This document shows, in pieces, positions 1 to 5,408 of a DNA stretch of 5,634 nt. The notes below the pieces were generated by a model, which saw nothing but the letters and a program-made list of their open reading frames with translations, was not told the DNA's origin and made no database searches. Where the stretch lies: the NCBI GenBank assembly GCA_040756715.1, contig JBFLYE010000115.1, positions 1 to 5,634 on the forward strand, given 5' to 3'. The DNA comes from JBFLYE01 sp040756715 [NCBI: bacterium] (GTDB lineage Bacteria > UBA9089 > UBA9088). The translations under genes and the position numbers were made by a program. Within the stretch, counting starts at the first letter, position 1. Every line of letters starts with the position of its first letter.

Positions 1-134
1 AAATAAAGAAAGTGTTTGAAAATATCTTAAAAGAAGCTGAGAAATATGGAATCATATATGATAGTGAGGAAAAGATTTTTAAGTTGAAAAAGCCTGGAAG
101 AGCTATCTTTTCTTTGAATAATGCAGGGAGATAA
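1..134 (+). CDS. C-terminal end of an unidentified protein (partial)
   Basis: The window opens inside a reading frame whose first complete codon is at 3 and whose TAA stop is at 132-134. It gives about 43 residues rich in Lys and Glu, ending in KKPGRAIFSLNNAGR. The other two forward frames hit stops within the first 20 bases, so this is the only frame that can carry an upstream gene into the cluster. I do not recognise the family from the tail. It has no membrane segment or catalytic motif, and looks like the soluble C-terminus of an enzyme. Its stop lies inside the proposed start region of the next gene (ATG 121 overlaps it by 14 bases; TTG 139 follows it by 4), as expected for a neighbour in the same operon. 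The main doubt is whether such a short open stretch is really coding. Confidence 0.5.
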   Translation, partial: IKKVFENILKEAEKYGIIYDSEEKIFKLKKPGRAIFSLNNAGR

Positions 135-603
135 ATATTTGCCTATGTATAGCCCTAATGTAGGAATTGTTTTGAGCCAAATTGAGGAAGGAGATATTGT
201 CCTTGATATCGGAGGCTGGGCATTGCCATTTAATCGTGCTAACTATGTTATAGATATGATGCCCTATGAGTCGCGTGGTAGTTGGAAGGAAGGTTATACC
301 CAGGGGTCTCAGGGTGGTGAGAGAGAGTATTTTGACAGAAAAACATGGATTCAAAGAGATATCTGCGATCGAGCTCCATTCCCCTTTAAAGATAAGTCCA
401 TTGATTATATCATCTGCTCACATGTATTGGAAGATTTGAGAGACCCTATCTGGGTATGCTCTGAAATTAATCGTGTAGGTAAACGAGGCTACATTGAAGT
501 GCCTTCCCGATTGGTAGAGAGTTCCCGTGGAGTGGAGCCTGGGATTGTGGGTTGGTCACACCATCGTTGGTTGATTGATATAGATAAGAAAAGAAAAAAA
601 TAA
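121..603 (+). CDS. Class I SAM-dependent methyltransferase, N-terminal part (split by frameshift)
   Basis: This is the cofactor-binding half of a SAM-dependent methyltransferase, probably acting on a sugar or lipid-linked glycan, judging by its neighbours. The Rossmann core is visible: motif I is VLDIGGWALPF (residues 27-37), the acidic end of strand 2 is near VID (43-45), an RDICD segment lies at 79-83, and DYIICSHVLEDL (95-106) is the motif that precedes helix D. GYIEVPSR (123-130) and SHHRW (146-150) follow and resemble conserved blocks I recall from environmental methyltransferases. The frame ends at a TAA (601-603) straight after seven A residues, and the family's C-terminal part continues in the -1 frame. 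This is therefore one gene read as two frames. ATG 121 has no ribosome-binding site, and TTG 139 (codon 7) is the better-supported start. Function is certain at superfamily level only. Confidence 0.8.
   Translation: MQGDKYLPMYSPNVGIVLSQIEEGDIVLDIGGWALPFNRANYVIDMMPYESRGSWKEGYTQGSQGGEREYFDRKTWIQRDICDRAPFPFKDKSIDYIICSHVLEDLRDPIWVCSEINRVGKRGYIEVPSRLVESSRGVEPGIVGWSHHRWLIDIDKKRKK
125..141 (+). promoter_or_regulatory. Ribosome-binding site pointing to a TTG start at 139
   Basis: AGGGAG at 125-130 is followed by an 8-base spacer and an in-frame TTG at 139-141, which is codon 7 of the frame opened by ATG 121. No Shine-Dalgarno-like sequence precedes ATG 121. A start at 139 would also remove the overlap with the upstream stop at 132-134. 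ATG 145 is a third option but is 14 bases from the same site. This is inference from spacing. Confidence 0.5.
594..603 (+). other. A7 slippery heptamer followed directly by a stop: frameshift site or homopolymer indel
   Basis: Bases 594-600 are seven A residues set in the zero frame as A AAA AAA, the X XXY YYZ layout of bacterial -1 slippery sites, and TAA (601-603) comes next. Slipping back one base gives K-K-I-N-F and carries translation into the frame that encodes the missing C-terminal part. The -1 frame has a stop at 585-587, so the switch must happen between there and 603, exactly over the A run. I see no strong downstream stem-loop. The only inverted repeat is AAGAAA/TTTCTT (591-596, 605-610), which is all A/T apart from one G-C pair. 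Three readings are possible: programmed frameshifting or polymerase slippage, a true loss-of-function indel, or a sequencing error in the homopolymer. Confidence 0.7.
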
Positions 604-608
604 ATTTC

Positions 609-917
609 TTGCATAAATACCACATGGTTCATCGCAGTAAAAAATTCTACTTCCCTGCGTGGTTTCTGTATCACTTGCCTGAGGAGAACAAAGTGCAATG
701 GCTGTTCTGGGAAGACAGTTTTGAATTTGAGGAAAAAATTATTCATGGCACATGGGTTATTGAATCTGAGTTAGAGTCTTTTATTCAGGCAAATAAGCAT
801 CTAGTAGCTCAGATTAAAGCTACTTTGAAGATACGCGATTGGGTTCGATACTATTCACTACAAGGATCAAATGTAATTCGTCGTCTTGTGCGACATGTTA
901 AAAAGAAAGTCTTATGA
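609..917 (+). CDS. Class I SAM-dependent methyltransferase, C-terminal part (continuation of the gene at 121)
   Basis: The frame continues the methyltransferase that begins at 121. Its protein-like content starts upstream of 609, right at the A run, with INFLHKYHMVHR following the HHRWLIDI block of the first part. The segment LPEENKVQWLFWEDSFEFEE (residues 24-43 counted from 609) matches my recollection of the acidic, Trp-rich end of the same family. The last 30 residues are basic (RRLVRHVKKK). The TTG at 609 has no ribosome-binding site, so independent initiation is unlikely and the piece alone lacks a SAM-binding motif. The two parts together would make a protein of about 265 residues, a normal size for such an enzyme. 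The stop (TGA 915-917) overlaps the next start as ATGA, so ribosomes finishing this frame would feed the next gene. That favours the frame still being translated. Confidence 0.65.
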   Translation: MHKYHMVHRSKKFYFPAWFLYHLPEENKVQWLFWEDSFEFEEKIIHGTWVIESELESFIQANKHLVAQIKATLKIRDWVRYYSLQGSNVIRRLVRHVKKKVL

Positions 918-1462
918 AAAAACTAAATTTAGGCTGTGGTAAGAATCGTTCTATTCCTGATGCGGTAACGGTAGATATCAACCCTGAGATAGGTCCAGAC
1001 ATTGTACATGATCTTAATAAGTTTCCCTGGCCTTTTCCTGATAATGAGTTTCATGAGATCTACTGCTTTGATATCTTAGAGCATTTGGAGGATGTATTGC
1101 TTACGATGGAGGAAATACATCGGATCGGGGTGCCAGGAGGTAAGGTTTTCATCACTACACCTCATTTTTCTTCCCGTAATGCGTTTACCGACCCTACGCA
1201 TCGACACTTTTTTGGTATTCATTCTTTTGATTATTTTTCTATAAATGGGCATCCCGATTATTCAAAATGGAATTTTTATTCTTTTGCAAAGTTTGAAAAG
1301 TTGAAGGTAAAATTGCAATTTGAACACAATTTTATTAATAAATTTATCTGGAGGCTAGCTTACCGTTATCCTGATTTCTGGGAAAGAAGGCTTTCTTGGA
1401 TATTTCCTGCGTGGTTTATGGATATTGAACTAAAGATAATTAAACCTGGAAATCAATTTTAA
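914..1462 (+). CDS. Class I SAM-dependent methyltransferase (Methyltransf_11-like)
   Basis: A compact, apparently intact methyltransferase of 182 residues. Motif I is LNLGCGKN (4-11), the SAM ribose-binding acid is D21 in VDIN, DLN at 33-35 fits the adenine-side loop, DILEHL (53-58) is the classic helix-D motif, and PGGKVFITTPH (74-84) is the motif III region. DPTHRHFFG (93-101) is a histidine-rich segment that often forms the active-site edge in this group. The rest is aromatic-rich and probably binds the acceptor. No signal peptide or membrane segment is seen, so it should be cytosolic. It starts at an ATGA overlap with the preceding frame and ends 6 bases before the flippase start. The place in the cluster suggests it methylates a sugar or a glycan end, but the acceptor cannot be read from sequence. 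It is not a copy of the methyltransferase before it: the motifs differ. Confidence 0.88.
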   Translation: MKKLNLGCGKNRSIPDAVTVDINPEIGPDIVHDLNKFPWPFPDNEFHEIYCFDILEHLEDVLLTMEEIHRIGVPGGKVFITTPHFSSRNAFTDPTHRHFFGIHSFDYFSINGHPDYSKWNFYSFAKFEKLKVKLQFEHNFINKFIWRLAYRYPDFWERRLSWIFPAWFMDIELKIIKPGNQF

Positions 1463-1468
1463 GAAACA

Positions 1469-2950
1469 ATGGAATTGTTATCAGAAACAAAATTAGGAGA
1501 TAATCTCGTGCATAAAGGGAAAATCCTTGCTTCTGGGGGTATACTTACGATTAGAAATTTGCTTGCAGTTTTTATTTCCATGATTGGAAGTATTTTTATC
1601 GTTAGATTCCTTGGACTTAAGATATATGGACTTCAAAGTATTTCAGTTTTTTTTATTACCTTATTATCGAGTATTGCGGATTTAAGTATTGGTCTTTATT
1701 TGCTTAGAAAGCCCGGGGAGCTAAATGACCAATATCTTAGGGTTGCCTTTAGTCTCTTGCAGTTATTGGCCTGGGTCACTGTCTTATTTGCGATATTTGT
1801 TATTGCACCAATTTCAGCATGGTGGTATGGAAAGAAGGAGCTATTTTGGCTGGTAGCAGGTTGTTCCCTTGCGATTGGTATTGGTGCCTTAGCTAAGGTG
1901 CCCATTGTTCTTATCGAAAGAAATATGGAGTATGGGAAAATCAGCATGTTAGAATTGTCCGCTTTAATAGGCTATTATTTACCGGCAGCGATAGGGGCGT
2001 ATGTAGGGCTGGGAATTTGGGCACTTATTTTAGGTGAGCTTTCTAAATCATTTATTACCACTATGCTCGCATACAAAATAAAGCCTATTCGCATTAGATT
2101 TCACTGGAATAATAGTATCGTAAGAGAGATATTAAATTATGGATTTCCAACCTCTACCGCTGGCTGGGTTTGGGTTCTTTCTGGAGCAATAAATCCCATT
2201 TTGATTGGGAAGATGATTGGATTGGAAGCAGCTGGAATTGTCCGATTAGTTCAAGGAATAATTAGCCAGTTATCCTTCTTTATAAACATAATCTCTCGGC
2301 TATCGTTTAATGTCTTAGGAAAGATTCAAAATGATAAAAAGAGGATCCTGAAGGCAATAGATCAGAGTGCACTTTACAGTTACTTCTTGGTTACTTTCCC
2401 TTTATTTCTCTTTGCCTCAATCAGTTATTGGGCAGTACCTGCATTATATGGAGATAAAAGTCTTCCTGCCGTTCCTCTTTTACTTCTTGCTATTTTACCT
2501 CAGGGTGTCAATATGATTTTTGCTGGACAATCTTTTCTTCTTATGACTATTGGCAAAGCCTCAGAAATGATTAAACTTCATATTATACGGAGTGTAGCAG
2601 TTTGGATTATCTGTTTCTTGCTTATACCAGTAAGTGGCTATTTTGCCCTACCTTTGGCTGATATTATAGTTTTACCAGTATTGTTTATATTACACAAAAA
2701 TGTATCATCTATATATGGCAGACCGAGTTATAGAGAAGCGGTTGTCCTTTTGGTAATTGGTTATTGTTCTGTAGTTTTATCCTCATCGGTGAAAATTCCT
2801 ATTTTAGGTCTCTTGATGTTTATTGTAGCAAACGGTATCTCATTTTTTGTCATTTCGTCAAAATCGAGAAGCGAAATCTTTGAGGCTTTACATCTTTTTA
2901 AAAAGCAATTTGTTAGAGAACCGGTCTGGGTAATTAAAGATCAAAAATAA
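1469..2950 (+). CDS. Wzx-type oligosaccharide flippase (MOP superfamily)
   Basis: An integral membrane protein of 493 residues that should move a lipid-linked oligosaccharide from the cytoplasmic to the outer face of the inner membrane. The chain is hydrophobic almost throughout, with about 14 helices by eye: near 30-47, 55-79, 91-117, 125-148, 159-178, 180-201, 223-245, 252-280, 302-325, 333-361, 367-388, 390-408, 424-440 and 443-463. It has a short polar N-terminus and a charged C-terminal tail (464-493). The segment around IGLEAAGIVRLVQ (250-262), after helix 7, fits the polysaccharide-export flippase families (Polysacc_synt/WzxC-like). Length and helix count match Wzx. Two methyltransferases precede it and two glycosyltransferases follow, the usual company of wzx. 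The start is uncertain: ATG 1469 lacks a ribosome-binding site, while GTG 1508 (480 residues) has a good one. The stop overlaps the next ATG as TAATG. I give no gene symbol because the glycan is unknown. Confidence 0.88.
   Translation: MELLSETKLGDNLVHKGKILASGGILTIRNLLAVFISMIGSIFIVRFLGLKIYGLQSISVFFITLLSSIADLSIGLYLLRKPGELNDQYLRVAFSLLQLLAWVTVLFAIFVIAPISAWWYGKKELFWLVAGCSLAIGIGALAKVPIVLIERNMEYGKISMLELSALIGYYLPAAIGAYVGLGIWALILGELSKSFITTMLAYKIKPIRIRFHWNNSIVREILNYGFPTSTAGWVWVLSGAINPILIGKMIGLEAAGIVRLVQGIISQLSFFINIISRLSFNVLGKIQNDKKRILKAIDQSALYSYFLVTFPLFLFASISYWAVPALYGDKSLPAVPLLLLAILPQGVNMIFAGQSFLLMTIGKASEMIKLHIIRSVAVWIICFLLIPVSGYFALPLADIIVLPVLFILHKNVSSIYGRPSYREAVVLLVIGYCSVVLSSSVKIPILGLLMFIVANGISFFVISSKSRSEIFEALHLFKKQFVREPVWVIKDQK
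1495..1510 (+). promoter_or_regulatory. Ribosome-binding site pointing to a GTG start at 1508 for the flippase
   Basis: AGGAG at 1495-1499 sits 8 bases before GTG 1508-1510, which is in frame (codon 14 of the 493-residue form). ATG 1469 is preceded by AT-rich sequence (ATTTTAAGAAACA) without a Shine-Dalgarno match. The 13 residues lost are polar and outside the first membrane helix, so the shorter protein would keep the full fold. The ATG remains possible through coupling to the stop 6 bases upstream. Confidence 0.5.
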
Positions 2951-4011
2951 TGAAAGTACTCCATATTTTGCCAATGTTTTTCGGGGATTATAAGGGAGGG
3001 GGCGAAAGATACTCCTTAGAATTGGCGAAAGCTATGTCTCAAGTAGTTGAAACAGAGCTAATCAGCTTTTCTGAGAGACCAAGGGTAGAAAAAATAGGTT
3101 CCCTCACCGTTCGCTTATTTAAGCCTTGGTTCTATATCCAGGGTCAAAAAATTAGTCCAGTTTATCTCCCATTTCTTTGGGCTCTTAAAAATGCTGATAT
3201 CATACATTGTTATCAATATCATACATTAACTACCTCTTTGAGTATTTTATGGGGGAAATTATTAAGAAAAAGAGTATTTGTCACGGATTTTGGGGGTGGT
3301 GGATGGGATATGTTTTCCTATCATGGAGGAACATGGCGTTTTATTGATGGCTTTATACATTTGTCAGAGTATGCAGCTGGGTGCTTTTCTAAATATAAGA
3401 CAAGCCATTATATTGTTTATGGAGGTGTAGATATTAGAAAATTCTATCCGTTAAATCTCAACAGAGAAAGAAAAATTCTATTTGTCGGAAGATTACTACC
3501 ACATAAGGGAATACACTATTTAATAGAAGCGGTGGATAGTGATATAACTCTTACCATAATTGGAAGACCTTATTCGCTTGAATATTTCGAATATTTGAAA
3601 AATTTATCCAAAGTGAAAAAAGTTGAGTTTATAATAGATGCAACTGATGAAATTCTTTTGCAAGAGTATAATAAAGCATCTGTTTTTGTGCTTCCTTCGG
3701 TTTATAAAACAATGTATGGAGGCTATACTGAAGTTCCAGAACTTCTTGGTCTGGTTGTTCTTGAGGCAATGGCATGTAAAACACCTGTCATTGTTACAAA
3801 TGTTGCATCTTTACCTGAATTGGTTAAAGATGAAGAGACCGGTTTTATTGTAAAGCCTAACAGCCCTCTTGATTTAAAAGAAAAAATATATAAGCTAATA
3901 AATGAACCTCAAAGAGTTTATGAAATGGGAGAAAAGGCTTATCAATTATTTAGAGAAAAATTTACCTGGAATAAAACAGTAGAAAAGGTATTACAGGCTT
4001 ATGGAAGTTAA
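2950..4011 (+). CDS. Glycosyltransferase family 4 (GT-B, retaining)
   Basis: A cytosolic or membrane-associated glycosyltransferase of 353 residues that would transfer a sugar from a nucleotide donor to the growing lipid-linked glycan. The N-terminal domain opens with MKVLHILPMF and the GGGER loop (16-20) typical of GT4 enzymes. The C-terminal Rossmann domain starts at about 174 with ILFVGRLLPHKG (176-187), where R181 and K186 are the expected donor phosphate contacts. The E-x7-E motif is E264...E272 in PELLGLVVLEAMA, followed by TPVIVTN (278-284) and LPELV (288-292). An extended loop (VYKTMYGGYT, 251-260) before the first Glu matches a known GT4 subgroup with PELLG in place of the usual EGFG. 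A Gly-rich stretch FGGGGWD (114-120) lies on the acceptor side. Length is normal and both domains are complete. It starts at a TAATG overlap with the flippase and overlaps the next gene by 11 bases. Donor, acceptor and linkage cannot be deduced. Confidence 0.9.
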   Translation: MKVLHILPMFFGDYKGGGERYSLELAKAMSQVVETELISFSERPRVEKIGSLTVRLFKPWFYIQGQKISPVYLPFLWALKNADIIHCYQYHTLTTSLSILWGKLLRKRVFVTDFGGGGWDMFSYHGGTWRFIDGFIHLSEYAAGCFSKYKTSHYIVYGGVDIRKFYPLNLNRERKILFVGRLLPHKGIHYLIEAVDSDITLTIIGRPYSLEYFEYLKNLSKVKKVEFIIDATDEILLQEYNKASVFVLPSVYKTMYGGYTEVPELLGLVVLEAMACKTPVIVTNVASLPELVKDEETGFIVKPNSPLDLKEKIYKLINEPQRVYEMGEKAYQLFREKFTWNKTVEKVLQAYGS

Positions 4012-5170
4012 TAGAAAAAAGATTCTCATAATTCACAATACATTAAGAGGTTGGGGTGTGGAAAGAAATCTAATTTTTATTGGAAAATATGCAGATAAAA
4101 ATATCTTTGAGGTCGCATATCTACTGACCACAGAAAGGCAAAATTCCTCGGAGAACTTTTTTGACAACGAGGTTAAATTACTTTACTTAAAAACTCCCCA
4201 AGTTAGACAAAATAGATATACCTGGATAATAAATCTGATATTGAAATTTATTTATTTGGTGATTTGGCTAAGAAAAAATGGAAAAGATATAGATTATTTA
4301 TTGGTATCGACTCTGGATGAATGTATAATAACTTACATTGCTAAAAAAATTTTAAGTTTGAAGTCAAAGTTTATCGTCTTTCATCAGCTACACTTCTCAG
4401 TAATTGGGAGAGAAAAAAATAATCCATTTTTAAATCTACTCCTTAAAATTATTATTTTGATTGATAAAGACGCTAATGGTATTCTTTGTCTTTCTAAAGG
4501 GATTGCGCAAGACTTAAAAGAAACTCACCATATAAAAACTAAGATTTTTGTGCATCCAAGTTGTGTTGACTTTCAGGAAATTGATGCACTTTCCAAAGAA
4601 ACATTAGATGAACCTTGGCTATTGGAAGATGAAAGAAAGGCTATTATATATGTTGGAAGATTAAGCAACAAGCAGAAAAGAATTGATATATTACTGAAAG
4701 CCATAAACGTAATCAGAGGAAAGGAAGATTTACCTTTTAAAGTTTTAATTATTGGGGATGGAGAAGATCGAACTTTTCTTGAAAAAATGAGTAAAGATTT
4801 TGACTTAGAAGGCATTGTCTATTTCCTCGGTTATAAAGAAAACCCTTACAAATATTATGCAATCTCAGATCTGTTCGTTCTTACCTCAGACTTTGAGGGT
4901 TTTGCAAATGTAATAATTGAGGCAATGGCTTGCGGTTTGCCAATAATTGCTACAGATTGTCCAAGTGGTCCAGCAGAGATTCTTGAAAACGGAAAATGGG
5001 GGATTTTAGTTAAAAGAGGGGATTATATAACTCTTGCCAATAAAATCTTGCATGTTCTTCAGGACGAAGAATTTAATAAAAAGTTGAGAAATAATGCTTT
5101 AATAAGAGTAAGAGATTTTGAGTATAAAAAGGTTTTTGAGGAATTTAATAATTTTATGATAAAATTTTAG
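4001..5170 (+). CDS. Glycosyltransferase family 4 (GT-B, retaining), second copy type
   Basis: A 389-residue GT-B enzyme likely to add another sugar to the same lipid-linked glycan. The N-terminal domain has KILIIHNTLRGWGVER (7-22), a variant of the usual GG-ER loop. It also has a hydrophobic, basic stretch at 75-92 (WIINLILKFIYLVIWLRK) that could seat it on the membrane. The donor domain begins at about 213 with AIIYVGRLSNKQKRIDILLKA (214-234). The E-x7-E motif is E299...E307 in FEGFANVIIEAMA, followed by GLPIIATDCPSGPAEIL (312-328). The DCPSGPAEIL block is shared with GT4 enzymes of O-antigen, capsule and N-glycan assembly, including some that act on HexNAc acceptors, but specificity is not safe to infer. 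It is clearly a different subgroup from the preceding transferase. The first 11 bases overlap the upstream gene; a weak AAGG at 3985-3988 is 12 bases from the ATG, so coupling is likely. The DNA is among the most AT-rich in the window. Confidence 0.9.
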   Translation: MEVNRKKILIIHNTLRGWGVERNLIFIGKYADKNIFEVAYLLTTERQNSSENFFDNEVKLLYLKTPQVRQNRYTWIINLILKFIYLVIWLRKNGKDIDYLLVSTLDECIITYIAKKILSLKSKFIVFHQLHFSVIGREKNNPFLNLLLKIIILIDKDANGILCLSKGIAQDLKETHHIKTKIFVHPSCVDFQEIDALSKETLDEPWLLEDERKAIIYVGRLSNKQKRIDILLKAINVIRGKEDLPFKVLIIGDGEDRTFLEKMSKDFDLEGIVYFLGYKENPYKYYAISDLFVLTSDFEGFANVIIEAMACGLPIIATDCPSGPAEILENGKWGILVKRGDYITLANKILHVLQDEEFNKKLRNNALIRVRDFEYKKVFEEFNNFMIKF

Positions 5171-5178
5171 AGGGAAAA

Positions 5179-5382
5179 ATGATTCGTACTGAAAAAATTG
5201 AAGAGTGTATTTTATGTGGAAGCAAAGGTAAAGTTTTATATAAAAATTTGGAAGATCGCCTTTTTGGAGCACCAGGTGAATATGGATTTTTAAAATGTCC
5301 AAAATGTAATCTCATTTGGCTCAATCCTCGTCCTGTTAAAGAGGATACTGTAGGGTTTGACGAAATTAGGAACAACTGGTAA
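5179..5382 (+). pseudogene. Zinc-ribbon class I methyltransferase, N-terminal remnant cut by an IS
   Basis: The first ~57 codons encode the metal-binding start of a SAM-dependent methyltransferase: C10-x2-C13 and C40-x2-C43 make a zinc ribbon, and LFGAPGEYG (28-36), KCPKCNLIWLNPRPVKED (39-56) fit the known N-terminal block that precedes the SAM domain in this group. The SAM-binding domain, normally a further 200 or so residues, is absent. After KEDT the expected sequence stops and the last ten residues (VGFDEIRNNW) are read from the insertion sequence, whose left end I place at about 5349. The stop at 5380-5382 therefore belongs to the IS. The start is 8 bases after the glycosyltransferase stop, with GAGGG at 5170-5174. 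The protein as it stands cannot be a methyltransferase. The remainder may lie beyond the right end of the IS, outside the window. In intact form it would have been the third methyltransferase of the cluster. Confidence 0.75.
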
Positions 5383-5385
5383 GTT
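5357..5385 (+). promoter_or_regulatory. Possible IS promoter (TTGACG - 17 bp - TAAGTT)
   Basis: TTGACG at 5357-5362 matches five of six bases of the sigma-70 -35 box. At a 17-base spacing lies TAAGTT (5380-5385), which matches only three of six of the -10 box. It is placed correctly to transcribe orfA from inside the IS. The weak -10 makes this tentative; low native promoter strength is common in insertion sequences. Confidence 0.3.
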
Positions 5386-5387
5386 AG

Positions 5388-5405
5388 TCCTCCGGAAGGA
5401 GGAGG
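5388..5405 (+). promoter_or_regulatory. Hairpin that hides the orfA ribosome-binding site
   Basis: TCCTCC (5388-5393), GGAA (5394-5397) and GGAGGA (5398-5403) form a perfect six-pair stem with a GNRA-class tetraloop closed by a C-G pair, a notably stable RNA shape. The 3' arm is the Shine-Dalgarno sequence of orfA (GGAGG at 5398-5402, six bases from ATG 5409). In the folded RNA the ribosome-binding site is paired. This would lower transposase translation; see findings. Confidence 0.6.
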
Positions 5406-5408
5406 CAG

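Noticed and set aside
103-354. Open frame on the - strand opposite the first methyltransferase
   Set aside because: It lies antisense to a frame with clear SAM motifs, has no recognisable domain and no ribosome-binding site that I can see.
591-610. Inverted repeat AAGAAA/TTTCTT around the A run as a frameshift-stimulating hairpin
   Set aside because: Five of the six pairs are A-T, and the stem includes part of the slippery run itself instead of lying downstream of it, so it would be a weak and misplaced stimulator.
489-746. Open frame on the - strand across the frameshift site
   Set aside because: No domain is visible; it is antisense to conserved methyltransferase blocks on both sides of the A run, and is better explained as a mirror of them.
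3638-3853. 71-codon + strand frame inside the first glycosyltransferase
   Set aside because: It overlaps the E-x7-E region in another frame, has skewed composition (Leu, Phe, Lys) and no start signal.
4573-4815. Ser-rich - strand frame opposite the second glycosyltransferase
   Set aside because: It is antisense to the conserved donor-binding domain and has the low-complexity make-up expected of a mirror frame.
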